Positions 46,176 through 57,447 of a stretch of DNA of 64,000 bases are shown in pieces. The stretch covers positions 8,248,501 through 8,312,500 of the forward strand of contig CM077599.1 of assembly GCA_039654915.1 (NCBI GenBank). The letters are read 5' to 3'. The DNA comes from Aquilaria yunnanensis. Its lineage: Eukaryota > Streptophyta > Magnoliopsida > Malvales > Thymelaeaceae. The notes under the pieces are model-generated. The model saw only the letters and a list, made by a program, of their open reading frames with translations. It was not told where the DNA came from and searched no databases. The position numbers and the translations under genes were made by a program. Positions within the stretch are counted from its first letter, which is position 1; the number at the start of each line of letters is the position of its first letter.

Positions 46176-46291
46176 GGCATAATTATATTGGAATAGAGCA
46201 TCTTCTTTTTGAGCTGCTTCGATAAGGTAAAGGTGTAGTAGCTCAGGTTCTTAAGAATCTAGCTGCTGATCCTAGTAATATATGTAAACAG
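46176..46291 (+). pseudogene. clpC-like: ClpC-type chaperone exon, captured and broken
   Basis: Starts after a TTTAG acceptor and reads GHNYIGIEHLLFELLR, stop, GKGVVAQVLKNLAADPSNICKQ, then a CAG|GT donor. Chloroplast ClpC Clp-N domains have [20 protein letters not shown] and then VLENLGADPSNIRTQ, so the match is clear. A TAA replaces a conserved Glu codon. Both splice borders are kept, showing the fragment was taken as genomic DNA, not cDNA. Confidence 0.8.
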
Positions 46292-46523
46292 GTTGGCGAT
46301 TATCTATGTGTTATTACCAACTTTATTTTATGTGGCATAATAGTTGCACACAAATCCCACTCTACATCAGCAAAACATTTATCACCATTTACTCTTCCAT
46401 CCAATATTGGACTAACTTGCTACATTTTGTAAAGTTAAAAGACTAAGTTGCACTAAGTTAAAGATAAAAGACTAACTCATTAGATTTGACAAAGTTAAAG
46501 GACCAAATGTGCATTTTGATCTT

Positions 46524-49128
46524 ATTTAAATTTTGAAATGTGATATTTTTTTCATAAAAAAAAAAAAACAAATTGCATGTGATGTTTTTTACTTATACTT
46601 TCACTCTTCTCTTGCTATATTATGTCATTTAAAGTTAGAAGTTCTAAAGCTATCTTCAATGTTATAAAACCAAACTGGACTAGATGGTTCAACTGGTTAG
46701 ACCACGAATCACTCATCCTACTAGTCCGATTATTGGCCCATTTAGACTTTGGTTAAGAACCGATCAAAACAAGGAAAACCACTAGGGCCGTCAAATTGGT
46801 AAACCGTTATATTGGGACAAAGTGAATACCCTCAATTCACTTTTGCCTTTCGTCCTCACTTCGCTGCCCAGTTCACTCTCTACTGCTCATGACTCGATCA
46901 AGCGGTTTGTGACTTCATGCTCATTGTTATGCTTATCACCACCCTGCTCATTGTTGCCTGCCTACCATTGCGCTACTTTCTGTTTTTGATTAGTTTACAA
47001 TTATCATGAAGAAAAAATATAAAGATGTGGATCTAACGGTGAGCAATTTCTAACAATTTTCAGGGGCCTTTGCATATTGTACAAAGAAATATAAGAAATT
47101 TTCTGAGAAAATGGAAAAAGTAGAGGAAAGAAGATAGTTGATTGTAGAGGAGAGAATTGGGAAGTGTGCTGGCGGCTTAAGAATTTAAGTTTGTAGATGT
47201 GAGAGTTTATACTAGGTTAAACATCAATTTGGTCATTGTACTGTTTGCATATTTTCCTTTAAAGGTTCTATCTTTTTGTTGTTGATGATAAACGCACTCC
47301 TAGTCTTTAGAATACAAATACAAAAGTGTATTTGACCTGCTAGTTCAACCAGTTAAACTGTAGCCCAAAGCCTTTGGCAGTTTAAGTAACGGTTCGGGGT
47401 TTAAAATATTGGGTGTTTTGGGACAATAAAACTAACAGTCCATCACAGTTTCACTCACTACGTTTGTATTAATTGCACTTTCAGCACCCAACTTTGAGAT
47501 TTACTCCCCCATTTTTTGGTGAATTACAATGTCTCCCCTATGTTTGAAACTATTACAGTTTAACCCTCTAGGTGTGGAACCTACAATGACTCCATACCTT
47601 TTTAACACTCTCTAGCATTAAGTTTTTAAATTCTAACTTGTCTTGTAACTATAACCCCTTAAATTTAAACCGTTTAAATTTTTTTTAATTGTTAATAGAT
47701 ACTTTCAATCATCATTTTATTTTTGTTTCTGTAAATGCAAGACATTATTTTTGTCTTCTTAAGTTGAAAAAAGGTAGAAGGTAGAAGTAGGTTGGGTGAA
47801 AACGCAACCGATTCCAAACCTAAAAGGAAAATTGTGATAAATAAAAATCGAAAAAAATTGAATTTAAATATAAAATGGTAATTTTGTAATTTTAATTTTC
47901 ATTTAAAATTGTTGCTAAAAATTGTTTTAATTATGAATTTCCAATCGAGTGTGTTTATAGACCTAAGAGGCCAAAGGCGAAACTGTAGTTGAACATAAAC
48001 TCAGAAAGTTTCGAAAGAATAATGGACAAATTGTCTAAAAGAAATAATGATGTTTCATTAAAAAAGGGGAGTTTGCGTTGGACAGATATGGAACTAGCTC
48101 CTCACGAGCTTGCCAAAAACCGGCCGGAGATGAGCAAATCCACATGCATCATATTAGTTTGATTACGATGTTTTTCGATCAAATTATTGAAAAGCTGTGT
48201 TTTTTTTTCCCTAACATGTATTATACTAAAAAAATGGCTTGATGATTGTTTGTATCCACTTTAATGCAGCCATGTTCGCAAAATGAATAAGAATTGTGAA
48301 ATGGATCATTATACTATTTGTTTTTGACGGGTGTACGAGTGGATTTTATGTGAAGTATTTTCTCGTTGGATTTGAAGCAAGGGCGGGCTTAGGTTTTTTT
48401 ATAAAGGATGGGTTAAAACAAATATTTTCATAAACTATAGTCTTTATAAAAAATTTTGACTAATTTTAATGAGCGAATGAAATACATTTATCTTTAAATT
48501 TTAATAAAAATTATAATATTTTACAATTTTAGAGACATCTGAGCTCCTACTAAGGCCCATTAGTTTCGCCCTGATTTGAGGTTAATTTAATTCGGAGAAA
48601 AGATTGGCCTAATCACTACAAGGGTCCCTTAACTTTGCTGATTTCAATAAGTTAGTTCTTTAACTCAAACTTAGTTTATGTTAGTTCTTTGACTCTAACT
48701 TACAACTTAACCTTTGTTGGTTCTCTAACTTTACAACTTGTTACAAGTTAGTTTAGTCGGCTAATATAGTCATAATGCTATCACCCTTTTCTGGAATGTT
48801 TAGGAATATTGTGGACTAAAATATGGAATATTGAAAATAACATAGATTAACATAACATTTAGAAAAAAAAATCTAATAGGCCTAATTGATTTTTTTTATG
48901 CAAGCTAAAGAAAGAAAAATTCAACAATCTCAGAATTTAGACCATTTATACTTAATTATACAATTTCTTTCACTGTTTTTAATCCAAAGCTAAAGATATA
49001 TTTTTTTTTTCATAATTCAGTTCAATTCAAACAACTCTCTTTCTACTTGATAAATTAGCTAGTTAACAAAAATATTTTATAAGAGTTTTAATTCAGCTAA
49101 CATTCTTCCATTTACATGATAACAGTGA
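46524..49128. other. Intergenic DNA with transposon-like debris, no gene
   Basis: Several stretches have the style of Mutator-like terminal repeats (for example 47225-47330, 47460-47600, 48605-48760: runs such as TTAGTTCTTTAACTC and GGTCATTGTACTG), but I could not pair them into elements. No coding sequence is recognised. Confidence 0.4.
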
Positions 49129-49130
49129 TA

Positions 49131-49364
49131 CTCGTCCATTTCAAAATTTTCAGTTTCACTATTTATAATAATGAATTTATGATTTTTAATCTTTAATGTT
49201 TAATATATAAAAATAATTTCTACGTAAAAATGATAAATGGAATTTTAAATTTTCTAAATTAATTTTTTTTAAAAATTTTTATATAAAATAATGACATAAA
49301 TAAATTTAAATCAAACTTGAATTAAAAAATGTGAAATGTAGCTAAGAAAATAAGACAAACATAG
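49131..49364. mobile_element. Decayed Stowaway-like MITE
   Basis: 234 bp between TA dinucleotides; left end CTCGTCCATTTC, inverted right end CTATGTTTGTC. Interior blocks (AAAATGATAAATGG, GTGAAATGTAGC) match the copy at 38031. Confidence 0.5.
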
Positions 49365-49391
49365 TATTATTTAAGCTTAAAATAGGAATTA

Positions 49392-49636
49392 CTCCCCATA
49401 TCCCACATTCTTTGTACCATTTATTATTTCGAGTCATCCTAGATCTTTGAAATATTTTCATATTAGCAAATTACTTTATCATATTACCACTAAATTATCA
49501 TTTTAATATTATTTTTTCATTTTTCTTGATCTTTTCCCAAAAGAACAATAACAAAAGTGAAAATAACACAATTTTTTCATCTTTCTTAATTTACGAACTA
49601 TTTACAAATGATACAAACAACCTGGGATGGGAGGAG
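49392..49636. mobile_element. Stowaway-like MITE
   Basis: 245 bp, ends CTCCCCATATCCCA and, inverted, CTCCTCCCATCCCA, flanked by TA (49390-49391 and 49637-49638). Confidence 0.65.
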
Positions 49637-49638
49637 TA

Positions 49639-50189
49639 GTATTTATTTTATATAATTATATACACCTATTATATCATTAGTTAATAATTATATTTTTTCA
49701 GGCCGAAAATAAATGATTTATTGGTTTCAAGATATGTAATTATATATGTGATAATTACATTTAATAAATTTGAATATCATTAAGTGTAATTTTATTTTGT
49801 ATTGAATACATATTTCTAATTATTATTATAATTAGCATTATTATTATCATTACTATAAAAAATAAGAAGAAGAAGAACAATTTCCTTAAAGTATATATTC
49901 TAATTTTTTTCTGGCAAAGAATTAACCAGTTGTTGAGTACCCATGAAAAATTATGTATTTGACTGTTCGGGGAAAAAAAAAACAAGTACATTTTTTAAGC
50001 GAAAAACCTTTTCAGCCAAAAAATTCCTCGCATGGAAAAAAAAAAAAGAAAAAGAAAAGTTTCTCGGGCAAACGCGAATCACTTGCCACTCTTTTTGCTA
50101 AATGCTATAGGAGTTCATGTTGTTCCTTTTACCGTGCATTCCAGTCCTAACACTACTTATTATTTAGGAAACCTAATATAATATGGCAA
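49639..50189. other. Intergenic DNA, nothing recognised
   Basis: AT-rich, with a TTATTATTA-type run near 49815-49860 and A-runs near 50030-50060. No gene. Confidence 0.5.
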
Positions 50190-51975
50190 CACTACTAAAA
50201 TTTTGGCATTTATCAACGTGCATTTCCAATGGCTGCGCGTTGGTAATTTTGAATTTCCAACGTGTAGCTGTTGGTAAATACGCGTTAATAAACTATTCGT
50301 TAGAAAAAAAATTACCAATGTGCACAAAAACCCGCGTTGGTAATTTCCAACACATGCACGTTGGTAATTACCAACGGTCATATAACAGCAATGTTTTCCA
50401 ACGTGCAAATAAAGTACCAACGTGCTTACACATTAGTAAATATCAACGTGCAAGCGCGTTGGTAAATTTACCAACGGCTAGGCCGTTGGTAATCATGTTA
50501 AAATGTTTTTTAAAAAAAGTAAATCAGTTTCTAATAAGGAGCCGTTGGAAACATTTTTTTTTTTAAAAATACAAAATATTTAAATTATACTTTATATTCA
50601 CTAAAAATTATATTTAGCAAAATTATATAACTAAGATTTTATTATTATATAAATTAAAATTAAGAAAACCAAAAAATAATCAATAAAAATTCACAAAGAA
50701 TTTATTAGTACCAGAAAATTGACAAAAATTCATAAACTGAAAAATTGTAAATTGCACAAAATTATAATAATATTTCCACAACTGACAAAATCCAAAAAAA
50801 TTCACAAAAATCGGGAAAAGTTCACCGAAATCAATAAAAAAATTTAAAATTCACAGAAGTTCAAAAAGTTGAAAATTTATTCAAAAATTAACAGGGTCAA
50901 CATGTTTTTCTGATGTCGATGCCGACCAGCGAAACCACCGCCGCTGAAGGAGGTCGTCATGTCACCTTCACTCCGTGAACAACATTGTTCAAAAGACCAT
51001 ACCAGAAAATCAATCTAGGACAAAAACACATTAAAAAAAGGTTAAGATGGTAGAACTTTAACTCAAGATATATAAAATTCTAATATAAATTTGAAGATAG
51101 TGCTTTGGAAAAAATTATAGAGGAGGAAAATTAGAGGCAAACCATATGATCACATGCTCGAGAGCCGTCACCGACAGATTTGGTTCACCGAGGGAGGGTA
51201 TCAACTCATCTCGACCTCGTGAACAACTTTCTGTAAAGAATCATACCCAAAAAATAAATCTATAACCCAAAAACACAAAAGAAACGGTAAGGATATTAAA
51301 CTTTAATTCAAAATGTAATAAAATCTAAAAAGAATTTGAAGATAGTTTTTTGGGAAAAGTTAAAGAGAATGAAGATCGGAATCAAACCATGTAAGCGGCT
51401 AATCAAGAGCAGCCGCTAACTATGGCCGGCAATTGCTCTGAAGCGGCGGCGAGCGAAGAGATGCGAGAGAGAAGACATATCGGCAGCGGGGACGGAAAAT
51501 AAAGAAAATGGTCTTTTATATGGCTTAAACAACTACATATACTTTTAGTCCCCTAATTTAAGTCCGTGTTACAAGTTTACCCAAATCTCTATAGTTCCTG
51601 TCGTATTAGTCCTCATACTTCTAAAATGTTCATTTAAACTTAAAAAATTTATAATTAAGTCACTGTCCTTTTTTTTTTTGCTCGGGCGATCGTCTGGCAA
51701 CCAAAACGTGGGATCCTAAAAAATGATATAATTGACAATATAATTATTTTATGTATGTATGTATCATATATTTAATGTATATATATGATATATTTTAAGT
51801 ACATATTCTTATATATTATACATTATTATTATTATATATTTAACAGTTACTAACGCATCAGCGCAACGTGCAAGCGCGTTGGTAATTACTACGTGCCGAT
51901 GCATTGGTAATGCGCATTGGTAATTACCAACGCGCAAACGTGTTCCAACGTACACGCACATTGGTAATTACCAAT
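50190..51975. mobile_element. Non-autonomous CACTA-like transposon, left part (interrupted by copy 3)
   Basis: Begins CACTACTAAAATTTTGGC. Bases 50205-50500 hold about a dozen subterminal repeats of CCAACGTGC/GCGTTGGTAA in both orientations, the usual CACTA layout; a second block of the same repeats lies at 51855-51975. The interior (50510-51850) has no transposase, but two ~230-bp tandem-duplicated segments (50940-51150 and 51200-51390, sharing GTGAACAAC...ACCATACC and GAATTTGAAGATAGT) and a GC-rich patch at 51410-51500. The right end should lie beyond the window, after copy 3. Confidence 0.7.
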
Positions 51976-54563
51976 TGTTGACACCCAATTTCGTCCGGGT
52001 GTTTTAAAATTTTGAAAAAAATTTTATTAAAAAAAATTAATTTAAAAAAAAAAATATATTACTATTATTATTAAAAAAAATTTAATTAGTTTAAAATATA
52101 TTTTTGTTTTGTGAAAATTTGATTTAAAATGATATATGTGTGAATATGTGTATGTTTGAAATAAAATAAAATTTCATGAAAAAATGACAAAAAATTAAAA
52201 GTTTGAGGTAAAAATGACAAAATTGAGAAGTTTCGGAAAAAATTGACAAATTCTAAAAGTTCCAGGAGCATTTGGTAGTTTGTCACATAAAATTTTGAGC
52301 CTGCCGACGTTTTTGGCTCAAATTGACAGAAAACGACAAAATTGTCAAAATCAGAAGCTTCAGGAACTTATCCTGAGGCTGAGAGACGTAAAGGACTAAA
52401 ATTGTCATTTTACCAATTTAAGAGATAAGTTTGAAATTTTTTATTAATTTATCCATCAACAGTTCAGCTAAACTTCCTCTATAAATAGCCCCCCAAATTT
52501 TGTGCTGAACATAGAAAAAAAATAGAAATGAAGCTTAGAGCTCCGTTTTGAAAAAAGAAAAAATTATAGCCTAGGTCCCTGGCCCTCTTCTCTTCCTCTC
52601 CAGAAAACCTAAACCTTCTCTGACCCTTTTTTTTTTCTTTTTTTTCTCTCCCCCCGCGCGCGTGCGTTCTGTTCTTCACGTTTCCAGAATTTCAAATTCA
52701 GTTTTTAAGGGTACAACTCTCATTTAATCCTTCATCTTTTCAATTTTCTTTCACTTTGGTCACTAACCTTTTATTTTGTTCTTGCAGAATTAATTACTAA
52801 CCCTTTTAATTTTTACTTGTTTGTTTATTATTTGTTTATTACTAACCCCTTTTTTTATTGTTGTTATTAACTTACTAACAACTAACTTTTAATACTATTA
52901 TTGTTACTAACCTTTTAATTTTTGCATTATTACTAACTTTTATAATTGTTGTTAACAATTAATTAACTTTTTATTATTGTTGTTAATTAATTAATTTAAT
53001 TAACTTGGCTAACTTTTTATTATTGTTGTTAATTAATTTAATTAACTTGTCTAACTTTTTATTATTTTTGTTAATTAATTAATTAACTTGGCTAACTTTT
53101 ATTGTTGTTAATTAATTAATTAATTAACTTGGCTAACTTTTATTGTTGTTAATTAATTAATTTAATTAACTTGGCTAACTTTTATTGTTGTTAATTAATT
53201 AATTTAATTAACTTGACCAACTTTTTATTATTGTTGTTAATTAATTAATTTAATTAACTTGACTAACTTTTTATTATTGTTGTTAATTAATTAATTTAAT
53301 TAACTTGACTAACTTTTTATTATTGTTGTTAATTAATTAATTTAATTAACTTGACTAACTTTTTATTATTGTTGTTAATCAATTAATTTAATTAAACTTG
53401 GCTAATTTTTATTATTGTTGTTAATTAATTTAATTAACTTTGCTAACCTTTATTATTATTTATTTTTAAAGTGGATGGCCAAAAAGCCCCACTTTATTAT
53501 TATTAATTTTCCTTTATATAATTTTTTTATTTAATTCACCTTTACCCTTACTAATAAATAAATAAATGAAAATTAAAAGAAGATTATTTTTTTAATTAAT
53601 TATTAAGCCTAATAAAAATCATTTTTCAAAAATCCAATTATTTTTATTTTTCTTTTATAAATTGAATAATTATTTAAATAATAAATAACTTTCACTAAAA
53701 AAAACACTAAAAGAAAGATAAGAAAAAGATAAGAAAGATAAGAAAGATAAGAAAAAGATAAAAAAAAAGAAAAGAAAGAAAGAAAAGAAAGAAAAGAAAA
53801 AGAAAAGATAAAAAAAGAAAAGAAAGAAAAGAAAAAGAAAAGAAAAGAAAAGAAAGAAAAGAAAGGAAAAATAAAACTAAAAGAAAGATAAAATCAATAA
53901 GAAAGAAAAGAAAGAAAGAAAAGAAAGAAAAGAAAAGAAAATATAAAGAATAAAAAATAAAATTTTTTAGATTATTAATAAATCTAAAATTTTCATAAAC
54001 AAAATACTTACAAATTAGTAATAATAAATTCCATAAAAATAATAATTATATAACTAACAATTAATTAAAGTAATTTCCATATCCGGATGATCTGGCAGGA
54101 TCTACGGTTTGGAAAATATTAACTTTTTTTTTTAACTAAATAAATTAAATAAATATAAAGATAAAAATCCATATTTACAATATGGATAAAATTGTTTAAA
54201 ATTTCACCAAATTCCGTGTCCAAATGACTCGGCAGAGTCCATGGTTCGGAATCAAAATCTTCCGTGTCCAAATGACTCGGCAGAGTCCATGGTTCGGAAG
54301 TATAAAATTTTATACAAATTAACTTAAAAATCCACATTTCGACTAATTCAGTTAAAATCTCTAAATTAACTAAAAATTATTTAAAAGCAAAGCGAAACAA
54401 AATTAAAATCAACTAAGGTGCCAATTTTTGGGCGTTTTAACAAAGTTGTTTTAACGTAACCGTACTCCCGAACCCCCGAACTCTCGCAGACCAATATTTA
54501 AGGTGACCAATCGACCTAGGTAAACAGATTGGTGGCGACTCCCGAAAACCCGACGTTGCCACC
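51976..54563 (+). repeat. 5' LTR of copy 3
   Basis: 2588 bp, starts TGTTGACACCC; the terminal CA is changed to CC at 54562-54563. U3 is almost the same as in LTRs 1-3, but R/U5 differs by many substitutions and indels: the AT-rich array is expanded (52935-53450) and the purine tract (53697-53945) rearranged. TATA box CTATAAATAG at 52479-52488. Five bases before it are CCAAT, the expected target duplication to look for at the far end. Confidence 0.9.
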
Positions 54564-54566
54564 GCT

Positions 54567-54585
54567 TGGCGACTCCACTGGGGAC
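54567..54585 (+). other. Primer binding site, copy 3
   Basis: TGGCGACTCCACTGGGGAC, identical to copies 1 and 2; tRNA-Arg type as in Tat/Ogre elements. Confidence 0.8.
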
Positions 54586-55542
54586 TCCACGTTAGTGAGT
54601 CGAGCCTAAAGTTGATTTGTTTTGATTTACTTTGCTTATTATGTGGATTTATATGTTATATTTACTTATTCTAAACATGCATAATGCATTCACAATATGA
54701 AGCTCTATACCCGAGCTTCCTTAAATCAAACACGATTCTTTCTAAGCGGAATTGGTGTTGCTGTCCTTGTGAGGCCACGGTCTCCAAGCCTTCACCGGTT
54801 TCAAAGTAGCAAAGTAGTGTATTGCCTTCTGAGACGGTTAGTCTCTGCATGGGCCCACGAAAAGCTACGACTCGAATTAATCCATTCCTTACATTAACCC
54901 TAGAGGGTAAGGAATCGGGCCGTCACTATGATTTAGTGATGGGATTCGGGAACTATCCCTTGCCTTTTTGATAAGCCACCTTATGCATATAGAACTCCCC
55001 ACTTAACCATAGAACTGACCATAGAATTTCTACCATTTTTACCAACACCATAAGCATATCCTTGTTATGCTGTGTTGTTACTATACACTTTCCTTCGTAT
55101 GGTTTTAACTTGTTTATCCATAATACTTTATGAGTTGTTAATTGCTATTTAACTTATTAATAACCTTATCTTTCTTGTGCAATTATTCTTCATGCATCAA
55201 AACCACGCATCAAATTATGCTAACTTTTTGGTCTTTATAATGACAACTAAAAGTTTTGAAGTTCCACAATAGTGGATAAGCAAACTCACTCATCGCATGC
55301 ATGCATTACATTAATCACGTTCATATAAAGTCTGATAAAAACATAATCTCACTTTATATTGCATGCATCCATTACATCAATCACGTGCATACAAAGTCTG
55401 ATAAAAACATAATCTCACATTGCATGCATGCATTCATTGCATCAATCACATACATGTAGAGTCTAATAAAATAAATCTTACTTTAAAAAGGGGTAAAATT
55501 GGACCTCAACACCGATATCCAACTCGGCTCCAAACAAGATTA
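54586..55542 (+). other. 5' leader of copy 3
   Basis: Contains the 66-codon frame 54697-54897, one residue different from copies 1/2, and two to three degenerate ~60-bp repeats at 55290-55470 (GTCTGATAAAAACATAATCT, CATTACATCAATCACGTGCA). The larger open frame reaching back to 55420 is probably non-coding leader, because the truncated copies start at MAEQ. Confidence 0.6.
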
Positions 55543-57447
55543 ATGGCAGAACAAGCTGAAGGACGTCTCATGGAGATGGAGTCCAAGATTGAAAGTATGG
55601 CAGAACAAATGAGACAATTGATGGAAATAATCAAAGGGAAAGCAACTCAAGTTCCCATCAAAGAAGCACAAGATCCCACTTATCCTCCGGGAATCACCCC
55701 ACAACGAGTCTCAGTCCAAGAAAACCTGTTTCAGGAACCAGGACAGTCTGCTAGTGTTCACCTAAAACAAGACACTGTGTATGAAGAGAAGAAGACACCA
55801 CCAAAGGAAGAAGGAGAATCTCAAAAACTCGAAACAATAGAGAAGAGACTGCGAGCCATTGAAGGAGGTAATATATTCGGATCTCTCTCAGTGGATGACC
55901 TCTGCTTAGTGCCAGACGTCATAATCCCTTCGGACTTTAAAGTACCGGATTTCGTAAAATACGACGGAACGAGTGATCCCATCACTCACATCACACTGTT
56001 CCTAAGGAGACTACAACCACTCACAAAAGATGAAAATGTGTGGATTGCACTTTTTCAGGAAAGTCTCACAAAATCAGCATTGCAGTGGTATCTAAGTCAA
56101 GGACCAAGAAACATCAAAACTTGGAATGACCTTGCTCAGGCCTTCATCGGCAACTATAAACATATTATGGACTTGGCTCCGGATCGCCAAACTCTCCAAA
56201 ACATGGAGAAGAAAAAGCCAGAAACTTTCAAGGAATATGCCCAACGGTGGAGGGACTTAGCTGCACAAGTTCAGCCACCCATGACAGAAAAAGAAATGGT
56301 CACTTTGTTTGTCCAGACACTGAAATACCCATATTATGACAAACTCATTGGCAATTCGGCAACTAATTTCTTCGATGTTGTCATGTCTGGAGAAAGGATC
56401 GAGCATGGGATTAGGACTGGGAAGATTGCTGAGTCCTTTAGTGATCCTATGAAAAGAGGAGGACCATCCAGAACAAAAGATGAAGAAGTACAACAAATAG
56501 GACGCGAAAGAGGGATTCCCCTCATAGGTACTGTGGCTACCGGTCCTCGCCTATCCTATTCTGCCAAAAGGCCCAATTATTATCCTACCAATAGGCCCAA
56601 TGACTATCCTCCCAATATGCCCAATGATTATCCTTCCAATAGGCCTAATGATTATCCTCCCAATAGGCCCAACAATTATCCTCTCAATAGGCCTAATCAG
56701 TTACGGCCACTTGTTCCGACTCCTTCAGTACCCACACGAAGACCAAAAGAAGTTTTTGCACCAATTCCCATGACTTACACTGAGTTGTATCCAAAACTCA
56801 TTGAAAGTCAACTTATCCGTCCAATTCCTACAAATCCATTTGGACCCCCATATCCAACGTGGTATGACCCCAACATAACTTGCCCATATCATGATGGCGT
56901 TCCAGGCCATGGCTTGGAAAATTGCACAGCATTGAAACGTATAGTCCAACAATTAATCGAATCAAAGTGGTTGGACTTTTCCGATGAACCGAACGTCACT
57001 CACAATCCATTGCCGCCTCATCAAGAAAAACCAGTCAATATGATAGAAGAACACCGGCTGATGAAAAAGTCAGTCAATGATATCATAACCCCTCTTAAGC
57101 ATGTATATTCATGCCTTGTGAAAGAAGGGATTATCATGGGAAAGCCTTCTTTTGGACATGAAGAAGTTGAAGATGAGGAATGGTGCAACTTTCATGACAG
57201 TAAGAGTCATTCTATCCAAGAATGCTCAGAATTCCGTAAGAATCTGCAAAGACTCATAGACTCATCCCAACTTATCATTTTTATGTCAGATAAAGATGAT
57301 GATGTGAATGTGATCATTAAAGAACAAGAAGTCAATGCTATACCAATCTCAAAACCTACTCTTAAGCCGTCAAGTCCCGAGGCCATTGCTCTACAAATCA
57401 AACAAAACCGAGGTCAAGCTGCTAGGCCCGATGTGATTGGTAATTGA
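55543..57447 (+). CDS. gag: Gag polyprotein, Tat/Ogre-like, intact
   Basis: 634 aa, start at ATG 55543 (MAEQAEGRL). N-terminal coiled-coil-like region (1-35), linker, capsid domain (about 138-290; KYDGTSDPITHI, WYLSQGP, ETFKEYAQRWRDLA are typical of plant Gypsy gag), then a proline-rich stretch with about six RPNxYPxN units. The C-terminal half has two C/H knuckles (CPYHDGVPGHGLENC and CNFHDSKSHSIQEC) and the YTELYPKLIE...WYDPN segment seen in Tat/Ogre gags. It forms the particle shell and packages RNA. It ends with a stop, without protease or pol following. Being the only full gag here, it could serve copies 1 and 2 in trans. Confidence 0.9.
   Translation: MAEQAEGRLMEMESKIESMAEQMRQLMEIIKGKATQVPIKEAQDPTYPPGITPQRVSVQENLFQEPGQSASVHLKQDTVYEEKKTPPKEEGESQKLETIEKRLRAIEGGNIFGSLSVDDLCLVPDVIIPSDFKVPDFVKYDGTSDPITHITLFLRRLQPLTKDENVWIALFQESLTKSALQWYLSQGPRNIKTWNDLAQAFIGNYKHIMDLAPDRQTLQNMEKKKPETFKEYAQRWRDLAAQVQPPMTEKEMVTLFVQTLKYPYYDKLIGNSATNFFDVVMSGERIEHGIRTGKIAESFSDPMKRGGPSRTKDEEVQQIGRERGIPLIGTVATGPRLSYSAKRPNYYPTNRPNDYPPNMPNDYPSNRPNDYPPNRPNNYPLNRPNQLRPLVPTPSVPTRRPKEVFAPIPMTYTELYPKLIESQLIRPIPTNPFGPPYPTWYDPNITCPYHDGVPGHGLENCTALKRIVQQLIESKWLDFSDEPNVTHNPLPPHQEKPVNMIEEHRLMKKSVNDIITPLKHVYSCLVKEGIIMGKPSFGHEEVEDEEWCNFHDSKSHSIQECSEFRKNLQRLIDSSQLIIFMSDKDDDVNVIIKEQEVNAIPISKPTLKPSSPEAIALQIKQNRGQAARPDVIGN

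Larger units (their letters stand above)
43208..46523 (+). mobile_element. Mutator-like element carrying ClpC exons (Pack-MULE), interrupted by a solo LTR
   Basis: The left end has AATGCATATTTGGTCCCTTA and the inverted right end AATGCACATTTGGTCCTTTA; similarity continues about 75 bp inward (GAGTTTATCC/GAGTTAGTCT, TTTAACTCATG/TTTAACTTAGTG). No transposase is seen. The interior carries two ClpC-like exons with their intron and, inside that intron, a solo LTR. Without the LTR the element is about 1.4 kb. The 9-bp target duplication typical of the class was not clear, so the ends are approximate. Confidence 0.6.

Noticed and set aside
55420..55542. Extended gag start 41 codons upstream
   Set aside because: The extra residues run through leader repeats; copies 1 and 2 open only at MAEQ.
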